This document shows, one piece after another, positions 24,799 to 30,655 of a DNA stretch of 30,655 nucleotides. Under the pieces are notes generated by a model, which saw nothing but the letters and a program-made list of their open reading frames with translations, was not told where the DNA came from and ran no database searches. Location: positions 1 to 30,655 of the forward strand of contig CAZIWJ010000008.1 of assembly GCA_964542855.1 (NCBI GenBank), read 5' to 3'. A program made the translations under genes and the position numbers. The stretch's first letter is position 1. Each line of letters begins with the position of its first letter. The stretch is from CAZIWJ01 sp964542855. GTDB taxonomy: Bacteria > Bacteroidota > Bacteroidia > Cytophagales > Cyclobacteriaceae.

Positions 24799-26280
24799 AT
24801 GGCTGAGATACTTACATTTACTCCTTTAGCACTCCTTTTACTTTCTTTACTTTCACTATTTCTCCCTGTTACTTACTACACCGGTTTATCTTTGGCAGGA
24901 ACTCTCGCTGCGTTTATAGCCTCGTTCTTTCCATTGTTCACCGCAGTACCTTCAGAAACTATTGCCGGGTTGCACCTAACAGCGCTTGGCGAAGTAATGT
25001 TACCGGTAATCTGTTTCATCAGCCTGCTGGTACAGGCTTATGCCCGCCGGCATTTTGATGGAAGCCAGTATCGAAGCTACGCTTTTAAGCATTTGGTAGG
25101 GCTTACGCTGGCTTTATGCGTATTCATTACGGCCGATCATCTGCTTTTAATGATTGCTGCGCTGGGCAGCAGTAATTATCTTTTAACCCGGCTTATAGCA
25201 GTTAATAAAGGGTGGTCGGCAGCCCGTTTTTCAGCCCGTTCAGCTTTAATTCACCTGGGTATTGCCACGATATTGTTAGGCCTGGCGGCAGGGCTGATTT
25301 ACCTGAACCAGGGAGGCTTTTCTTTACAACAACTTGTTACCCCCTGGACTAACAGCGTAATGCTCGGGTTTACCGCCAGCCTTATTATAGTGGCATCCCT
25401 CATGCAGTCGGCAATCTGGCCGTTCCATCGCTGGCTTATCGCCTCGGCCAATGCCCCTACCCCGGTTTCGGCTTTTATGCACGCCGGACTGGTAAATGGC
25501 GGGGCACTGATATTGTATATATTTTATCCGCTGATTTCGCAGGTTACCTGGAGCAGTTCCGTATTACTTGGTTTCGGCGCAGCAACTGCATTTACCGGTA
25601 CGTTATGGATGCTGGTACAATCGGATGTAAAGCGTACCCTCACCTGTTCAACCATGGGGCAAATGGGGTTCATGATACTGCAATGCGGGTTGGGCCTTTA
25701 TCCGGCTGCTATTGCGCACATGATCTGGCACGGCTTTTTTAAAGCTTCGTTGTTTATGAGTGCCGGAACAGCTATTAAGGCAGCTCCCAACCGAAGCCTG
25801 AGTTTACAGGGGCCCGGTTCAGTGGGTGTGTTTGTTACCGGTATAGTAACGGGAACGGCTGGCGCCGGGGTTTTCTGGTGGTTCACCTCAACCCTCGGTT
25901 CTTTAAATAGTACTTACCTGTTATTGCTTATATTTTGTGGGATAACCTGTGCCCACGCGGTGATGACTCTTTTGCACACTAAACCTGATTTTACCCGGGG
26001 TATCCTGGCGGCCAGCATTGGCCTGTTTGGCTCCGCGGTATACGGGTTAGCAGTTAGCCTGATTGAACGTCACCTGATGGTGATCCAGTTGCCCCAACTG
26101 GAAATTATTCACCTGGTACTGGCAGGAATATTTGTACTGGGCTGGGTACTTATGCTCTTCAGAATGCATTTACCCGGCTCAATTGACCATTACCTGGTAC
26201 CCCTGTATGTGCGCTTGCTCAACAGCAGCCAGCCAACCACTAAAACATTTACTAACCGACGATCTGATTATTCACTCTAG
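24799..26280 (+). CDS. dabB: DabB-type membrane subunit of inorganic-carbon transporter (Nuo L/Mrp-like)
   Basis: This 493-residue protein has about 13-14 membrane helices and belongs to the proton-conducting membrane transporter family that includes NuoL and MrpA. Visible family features are FHRWLIASANAPTPVSAFMHAG, VKRTLTCSTMGQMGFM (Lys278) and the half-channel lysine in HGFFKASLF (Lys315). Linked directly upstream of a DUF2309 gene (16-base gap), it is identified as DabB rather than a complex I subunit; no other nuo or mrp genes are present. In the characterised Halothiobacillus DAB complexes, the DabB subunit couples cation flow to carbon dioxide hydration by DabA, and so accumulates bicarbonate in the cytoplasm. 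Confidence 0.88.
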   Translation: MAEILTFTPLALLLLSLLSLFLPVTYYTGLSLAGTLAAFIASFFPLFTAVPSETIAGLHLTALGEVMLPVICFISLLVQAYARRHFDGSQYRSYAFKHLVGLTLALCVFITADHLLLMIAALGSSNYLLTRLIAVNKGWSAARFSARSALIHLGIATILLGLAAGLIYLNQGGFSLQQLVTPWTNSVMLGFTASLIIVASLMQSAIWPFHRWLIASANAPTPVSAFMHAGLVNGGALILYIFYPLISQVTWSSSVLLGFGAATAFTGTLWMLVQSDVKRTLTCSTMGQMGFMILQCGLGLYPAAIAHMIWHGFFKASLFMSAGTAIKAAPNRSLSLQGPGSVGVFVTGIVTGTAGAGVFWWFTSTLGSLNSTYLLLLIFCGITCAHAVMTLLHTKPDFTRGILAASIGLFGSAVYGLAVSLIERHLMVIQLPQLEIIHLVLAGIFVLGWVLMLFRMHLPGSIDHYLVPLYVRLLNSSQPTTKTFTNRRSDYSL

Positions 26281-26296
26281 TAGGTAAACCATAAAT

Positions 26297-28843
26297 ATGA
26301 TTACACAACGTATTCAGCAAAAAACAAGCCAGCAAATGTTACCGGAAGAACGGGTAAAGCAAAGCCTTTTGGGCTTATACAGCAAAGTGGCTCCTGCCTG
26401 GCCGTTAGGTTCGGCAGTAGCCTGTAACCCTCTTCAGGGGCTGGAAACTTTGTCGTTCAGCCAGGCCACAGCAGAGGGGCAGCAACTATTCGACGCCAAC
26501 TGTTTACCCGGTTTGTGGCAATTGCTTCCTGCTGCCGGCAATACCATCGATAACGTTATTGAAAAGGTAATGCAGGACGAACCGAAGAGCATTCGTTTGA
26601 ACGGGCAATCCGTTAGTACCGGCCCTTTCATCCGGGCTATGCTGGATTCGTTCAATGACCGGCAACATCCAGGTAAACCCTCTGATTTATTGAGCAAAAG
26701 TTTACCCTTCCTGTTTCCCCAGCAAGACTGGCAGCCAATATTACCTGCGGTTAATAAACATACGGTAAGCTGGCTGGGGGCTTTCCTCGACGAGGGGCAG
26801 GCATCCTGGTCTATGCCTTATCGCAGCGAAGGTTTCTTCCTGGCGGTTAAAAAGCTGCTAACCAGCCAGAGTAAATATCGGCACTTTCTCACTTCCCTGC
26901 CCAACGACAGTGAACAGTGCATTACCATCCTTCTGGATCAGTTACACATTTCGGAAGATGATGTAGATTCAATACTGAGTGATCATCTTTTTGCACTTCC
27001 GGGCTGGACTTCCTACATCAGGTGGCGTAGTGAACAGACCGATTACCCGCCACAGCAGGATTACCCCATTACATTGAATGATTACCTGGCGGTTCGTTTA
27101 CTCTACGCCCGTATTTTGCCCCCGGCTGAGCGCAGTGATGTGCCCTATGTACCAATCGTTACCCGTCAACTGGCTGCCTGGGCCGAAGGCTACCTAAACC
27201 CTGAAAATGATACAGACGCCTACGAATGGGCAACACTCATAAACATATTACAACGTTGTTATCATCAACTGCGATTATCGTTGCTGCAACAAAGAGAGCA
27301 ATGTTTCAGTGATCAGTTGAATAAAAATATAATGTCGCAGGCGGTACCTGACAAACAACAGGCTACCGCCGATGCTCAGCTCGCTTTTTGCATCGACGTA
27401 CGATCTGAACCTTTTCGAAAGCAGCTTGAGCAAACCGGGAATTATGAAACTTTTGGGTTTGCCGGCTTCTTTGGTATTCCCATAGCTTACAGAACCCTGC
27501 TGAAAGAGGATATTAAATCCTTACCTGTACTATTACAGCCTGCCCATTACCTGGAAGAGGAAGCTACTCCCGGTTGTAAACACCAGGAAAATAAATACCA
27601 GTCGGGAAAACAGCTGCTAAAAGAACTGAAATCAGCTTACAAGTCGCTTAAGTACAATGTAGCTACTCCCTTTGCAGCCGTGGAAGCACTGGGATTACCG
27701 GCAGCTATGGTGAGTACCGTTCGCAGCTTTTTCCCCAACTGGCAAACGCAGATGCGTAAAAAAGGAGACGGGCTTTTTGCTCCGGAAATAGACCGACAGC
27801 TCGATATCGACCACAAGCTCTCGGGTATTCCTGTTGACAAACAAATTGAATATGCCGGCAATGCACTTCGTTTGATGGGCATGACTCACCATTTTGCCCC
27901 GCTGGTTGTATTTTGTGGTCACGGCAGCCAAACCGAAAACAACCCATATGCCGCCGCCCTGGATTGTGGGGCCTGTGGCGGCCGCCATGGCGGCCCAAAC
28001 GCGGTTGCCCTGGCCCGTATCCTGAACAAAAAAGTAGTTCGTGAGGCCTTACTTAAACAACACGACATTGCTATTCCTGAAACAACCGCTTTCCTTGGAG
28101 CCGAACACAATACCACTACCGACGAAGTGGTTTTCCTGGCTCTTCCCGAAGAATTGAGCCCGGAACAGCTTAATCAACTTAAAAAACTAAAGGCTGACCT
28201 CCAGCGGGCGCAGCAGCAGAACCTGGTTCAGCGATCTACCCTGCTGGGCGCTTCTAATCCTAAAGCATTATTGAAGCGAAGTATTGACTGGTCGGAGGTT
28301 CGCCCGGAATGGGGGCTGGCCGGAAACGCCGGTTTTATTGTGGCGCCCCGTAACCTGACTGCTAACCTGGATTTGAAAGGGCAATGTTTTCTGCATTCTT
28401 ACAATTGGGAGCAGGACCCGGAAGGCGGGTTACTGGAAACTATTCTTACCGCTCCTTTAGTGGTGGCCCAGTGGATTAACAGCCAGTATTTCTTTTCCAC
28501 AACCGATAACACTGCTTTTGGCAGCGGGAGTAAGATCACCCATAACGTAGCCGGAAAAGTGGGGATTATGCAGGGAAATGGCGGAGACCTGATGCACGGA
28601 CTGCCGTGGCAATCGGTTATGAAGGATGACCAGACACCGTATCATCAGCCAATGCGCCTGCAGGCCCTGGTTTACGCTCCTCGAGTGATGGTGAACATGC
28701 TGGTTCAAAAGCACGGTATTTTGCAAAAAATGTTCTTCAACGAATGGGTTCACCTGCGGGTACTGGATCCCGGCGATCATAAAATTTGGAAACTGCAACC
28801 TGATGGCGAATGGGTAGCTGAACCGGTGTACGAATACAATTAA
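26297..28843 (+). CDS. dabA: DabA (DUF2309/UPF0753) zinc subunit of inorganic-carbon transporter
   Basis: This 848-residue cytoplasmic subunit is a distant relative of beta-carbonic anhydrase. The proposed zinc and catalytic residues of characterised DabA proteins are all present: Cys365 and Asp367 in FCIDVRSE, His542 in FCGHGS, and Cys557 in DCGACGG. The His-to-Cys spacing of 15 residues is the same as in Halothiobacillus DabA2 (from memory of the published residue numbers). The N-terminal segment LGSAVACNPLQGLE is also typical of DUF2309. It is expected to convert CO2 to bicarbonate in one direction when energised by DabB. The order dabB-dabA and the hairpin after the gene define a two-gene operon. 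Confidence 0.93.
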   Translation: MITQRIQQKTSQQMLPEERVKQSLLGLYSKVAPAWPLGSAVACNPLQGLETLSFSQATAEGQQLFDANCLPGLWQLLPAAGNTIDNVIEKVMQDEPKSIRLNGQSVSTGPFIRAMLDSFNDRQHPGKPSDLLSKSLPFLFPQQDWQPILPAVNKHTVSWLGAFLDEGQASWSMPYRSEGFFLAVKKLLTSQSKYRHFLTSLPNDSEQCITILLDQLHISEDDVDSILSDHLFALPGWTSYIRWRSEQTDYPPQQDYPITLNDYLAVRLLYARILPPAERSDVPYVPIVTRQLAAWAEGYLNPENDTDAYEWATLINILQRCYHQLRLSLLQQREQCFSDQLNKNIMSQAVPDKQQATADAQLAFCIDVRSEPFRKQLEQTGNYETFGFAGFFGIPIAYRTLLKEDIKSLPVLLQPAHYLEEEATPGCKHQENKYQSGKQLLKELKSAYKSLKYNVATPFAAVEALGLPAAMVSTVRSFFPNWQTQMRKKGDGLFAPEIDRQLDIDHKLSGIPVDKQIEYAGNALRLMGMTHHFAPLVVFCGHGSQTENNPYAAALDCGACGGRHGGPNAVALARILNKKVVREALLKQHDIAIPETTAFLGAEHNTTTDEVVFLALPEELSPEQLNQLKKLKADLQRAQQQNLVQRSTLLGASNPKALLKRSIDWSEVRPEWGLAGNAGFIVAPRNLTANLDLKGQCFLHSYNWEQDPEGGLLETILTAPLVVAQWINSQYFFSTTDNTAFGSGSKITHNVAGKVGIMQGNGGDLMHGLPWQSVMKDDQTPYHQPMRLQALVYAPRVMVNMLVQKHGILQKMFFNEWVHLRVLDPGDHKIWKLQPDGEWVAEPVYEYN

Positions 28844-28888
28844 TAGTTACGTATTCTGTTACTCAATTTATGATTTTCATTCTCCCGG

Positions 28889-28915
28889 AACGCTACCAGA
28901 ATAACTGGTAGCGTT
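28889..28915 (+). terminator. Strong hairpin terminator after dabA
   Basis: AACGCTACCAG (28889-28899) and CTGGTAGCGTT (28905-28915) form a perfect 11-bp stem with the loop AATAA, followed by TCTTATT. It starts 46 bases after the dabA stop. The T-run is short, but the stem is the clearest intrinsic-terminator structure in the window; because both arms are symmetrical it might also work for the other strand. Confidence 0.8.
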
Positions 28916-28997
28916 TCTTATTCAACGGTACGCAAACTACTTTTCATCGATCAACTTCATTACTTGCCAGCCGTTTATACTTAGCAAATAACAGATT

Positions 28998-29486
28998 ATG
29001 GCAAAAAATTCAGGATACAGGCGAATGAATGATCAGGCTACGGAGAACGACCGGGACATGGAAGTTATTAATCGCATTACAGCTTTACTCGACTCGCAGT
29101 TTACCATACCCGGTACCCGGTTCCGGTTCGGAGTAGATCCCATTATTGGCCTCATTCCCGGGGCAGGCGATGCCCTTACCCTGTTAATTTCTACCGTACT
29201 GGTTACATTAATGGCCAAACACGGTGCCAGCGGGCGGGTAGTTGTGCTGATGTTAGGAAATATAATCCTGGATAGCCTTATCGGTAGCATCCCGGTTATC
29301 GGGCAAATCTTCGACTTCTTTTACCGGGCGAACGAGCGAAATCTGAACCTTTTGAAAGAACATCACTACAAGGGAAAACACCAGGGTAGCGGCACCTGGC
29401 TGGTAGTTAGTGCCCTGCTTATTATACTCCTGATACTTTCCCTTTTCATTTACGGACTGGTAGAACTGTTGAAGTGGATATTTTAA
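28998..29486 (+). CDS. DUF4112-family membrane protein
   Basis: This is a 162-residue small membrane protein of unknown function. The DUF4112 core is recognisable in residues about 28-110: LLDSQFTIPGTRFRFGVDPIIGLIPGAGD, then LGNIILDSLIGSIPVIGQIFDFFYRANERN. A last hydrophobic helix lies at about 133-155. The family is widespread in bacteria and some archaea with no assigned activity. The ATG at 28998 was taken; an in-frame ATG 15 codons downstream could also work, because the first residues are polar and outside the domain. It follows the dabA terminator and so is probably transcribed separately. Confidence 0.85.
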   Translation: MAKNSGYRRMNDQATENDRDMEVINRITALLDSQFTIPGTRFRFGVDPIIGLIPGAGDALTLLISTVLVTLMAKHGASGRVVVLMLGNIILDSLIGSIPVIGQIFDFFYRANERNLNLLKEHHYKGKHQGSGTWLVVSALLIILLILSLFIYGLVELLKWIF

Positions 29487-29515
29487 CCCCTGAAACAGGC
29501 GATGAATATAATCTG

Positions 29516-29716
29516 CTACTGAAAGTCATCCAGATCGATTGGTTTACGGAAATAACCCGACAGGAAAGCGGCTGCGTATTCAGGCAAAATGGTATTTTTC
29601 CGCCAGCTTTTAATTACCTTTTCCGATAGTTCAAGGCCAAGGTAGTCGTAAAAAAGTACACTGAGTTCTCTTTCATTCAGTGCTGCTTCATTCATTAATT
29701 CATCCAGGTTTAGCAT
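29516..29716 (-). CDS. Small possible helix-turn-helix protein
   Basis: This 66-residue reading frame on the minus strand lies between the DUF4112 and DUF427 genes and overlaps neither. It is not recognised with certainty. The composition is protein-like, with amphipathic helices; LSEKVIKSWRKNTILPEY followed by AAAFLSGYF resembles the end of an XRE-type helix-turn-helix domain, though too short for a complete one with dimerisation elements. It may be a small regulator or adaptor, or a spurious frame. It diverges from the DUF427 gene across 75 bases. Confidence 0.5.
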   Translation of the reverse strand: MLNLDELMNEAALNERELSVLFYDYLGLELSEKVIKSWRKNTILPEYAAAFLSGYFRKPIDLDDFQ

Positions 29717-29791
29717 GGTGGCGGGTTGTTGTAACTATTTTACTACTCAACTTGTTAGCAAACTGTCAGCAAAGTAAATACAACGTAAGCC

Positions 29792-30289
29792 ATGAAAAAA
29801 GTAAAGCCCACAAAACCCGGACCCGGACAGGAATCAGTTTGGGATTACCCCCGTCCGCCAAAAGCAGAAGCCGTTTCTCACCACGTACGCATTGTTTTTA
29901 ATGACGAAATCATTGCCGATAGTAACCGTACAATAAGAGTACTTGAAACTAGTCATCCGCCGGTATATTATATTCCTCAGGAAGATGTAAAGATGGAATA
30001 CCTTGCCCCTTCTTCTCACAAAAGCTTTTGCGAGTTTAAGGGAATGGCTAACTATTTTGATCTCGAGGTGAATGGAAAAAAAGAAAACAGCGTAGCCTGG
30101 TGTTACCCCGATCCGGGACCGCGGTTTGCTTCATTAAAGAACTATCTGGCCGTGTACCCATCGCGCATGGAAGCCTGTTACGTAAACGACGAGAAAGTAC
30201 AGGCCCAGGAAGGAGATTTCTATGGTGGCTGGATTACCAGTAAAATCGTAGGTCCTTTCAAAGGAGGAGCCGGAACCTGGGGCTGGTAA
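29792..30289 (+). CDS. DUF427-family protein
   Basis: This 165-residue soluble protein matches the DUF427 (NTP_transf_9-named) family. Seen features include VRIVFNDEIIADSNRTIRVLE, the conserved PPVYYIPQEDV segment, the SSHKSFCEFKG motif, VAWCYPDP and the FYGGWIT segment near the end. The family has a small beta-rich fold and no proven activity. The C-terminal tail GGAGTWGW is glycine- and tryptophan-rich, as in relatives. Alone on its strand here, with no obvious operon partner. Confidence 0.9.
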   Translation: MKKVKPTKPGPGQESVWDYPRPPKAEAVSHHVRIVFNDEIIADSNRTIRVLETSHPPVYYIPQEDVKMEYLAPSSHKSFCEFKGMANYFDLEVNGKKENSVAWCYPDPGPRFASLKNYLAVYPSRMEACYVNDEKVQAQEGDFYGGWITSKIVGPFKGGAGTWGW

Positions 30290-30337
30290 TACCCGGGTAC
30301 CGTACTGGAACAGGTTTATTTTCCTGGTAACCGGCAC

Positions 30338-30366
30338 CTACCGGGTAGCTTACCCCGTGAAGGGGT
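30338..30366. terminator. Two adjacent short hairpins downstream of the DUF427 gene
   Basis: CTACC-G-GGTAG (30338-30348) is a near-perfect palindrome that is immediately followed by ACCCC-GTGAA-GGGGT (30352-30366), a 5-bp stem with a 5-base loop. There is no T-run afterwards, so intrinsic termination is uncertain. Confidence 0.25.
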
Positions 30367-30629
30367 TGCTCCCGGGTGATAAGTGATTGCCAGCTGCGTT
30401 ATACGTTATTAGAATGGTTGTTGTGAGCAGAAATGATAACCTGTAACCGCGCCCGGGAGATACGTGCAATTTACTCATCGTCATGAACTATCCGGTAATC
30501 CATTTTTCCCATTAAAATGAACGTATAATTACGAACAACCAGAACGATAAGCAGGGAAAATAAGCCCGGCTGCTGCAACCCTGAGTGGTTAAAGATTGTA
30601 AATTGCACTATTTCAAGCCCACCCCTCCG

Positions 30630-30655
30630 ATGCCTGATTATCAGGTAATTGACCT
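30630..30655 (+). CDS. Possible start of a gene running off the window
   Basis: An ATG at 30630 opens a frame (MPDYQVID) that stays open to the last base. Only eight codons are visible, so neither identity nor reality can be judged; it is noted because about 340 bases of non-coding DNA precede it and a gene is likely to start near here. Confidence 0.2.

Larger units (their letters stand above)
30290..30655. other. Mostly non-coding 3' end of the window
   Basis: No gene is supported in this stretch apart from a possible start at 30630. It has several short GC-rich palindromes near the DUF427 stop (ACCCGGGT at 30291-30298, then the hairpins at 30338-30366) and turns AT-rich after about 30400. 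Nothing RNA-like was recognised. Confidence 0.5.

Noticed and set aside
24799..26280. Complex I (NuoL) or Mrp antiporter subunit
   Set aside because: No other nuo or mrp genes are nearby, and the directly following DUF2309 gene identifies the pair as dabB-dabA.
29680..29901. Plus-strand 73-residue frame with a hydrophobic stretch and LLANC, resembling a lipoprotein signal
   Set aside because: The part after the hydrophobic stretch is an out-of-frame reading of the DUF427 gene, and its start lies in the minus-strand small gene; no domain was recognised.

Overview
The window comes from a member of the Bacteroidota, most likely a Cytophagales-type gliding or surface-attached bacterium. The evidence is two secreted proteins with type IX secretion system (T9SS) C-terminal sorting domains (one type A, one type B/CHU_C-like), a PorP/SprF-family outer-membrane protein, no strong Shine-Dalgarno sequences, and AT-rich intergenic DNA around genes of roughly balanced GC. 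No rRNA, tRNA, CRISPR array or insertion sequence was seen.

Bases 485-23782 form one long plus-strand surface-polysaccharide locus with very tight gene spacing (many ATGA/GTGA overlaps). It opens with a stand-alone response-regulator receiver. Next come a Wza-type export lipoprotein, a Wzc-type chain-length protein with a degenerate kinase domain, a Wzx-like flippase, a family-4-type glycosyltransferase and a Wzy/WaaL-like polymerase or ligase. These are followed by an unusual 883-residue three-part protein (APH-like kinase, nucleotidyltransferase-like domain, thymidylate-kinase-like P-loop domain), a hexapeptide acyltransferase and a second glycosyltransferase. After a 95-base gap with a possible terminator and promoter come three T9SS-related genes: a 1538-residue adhesin-like protein with a seven-repeat FG-GAP region, a six-repeat NHL protein, and a PorP/SprF-OmpA fusion. 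The polysaccharide genes then resume without a break: a glycosyltransferase, a DUF1972 glycosyltransferase and a WecA/MraY-type initiating sugar-phosphate transferase. The locus therefore encodes initiation, assembly, modification, flipping, polymerisation and export of a lipid-linked glycan, together with surface proteins. A link between the glycan and the display or anchoring of those proteins is plausible but is inference.

Bases 23759-28915 hold a second module. A minus-strand LysR regulator faces the end of the polysaccharide locus, with overlapping 3' ends, and diverges from dabB-dabA. That pair encodes the two-subunit membrane-energised inorganic-carbon (bicarbonate/CO2) accumulation complex. 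The shared intergenic region carries two LysR-style palindromes, and a strong hairpin terminator follows dabA. DabA keeps all four expected zinc-site residues (Cys365, Asp367, His542, Cys557).

Bases 28998-30655 hold small genes: a DUF4112 membrane protein, a minus-strand 66-residue possible helix-turn-helix protein, and a DUF427 protein, followed by about 340 bases of mostly non-coding DNA. A possible new reading frame begins in the last 26 bases.
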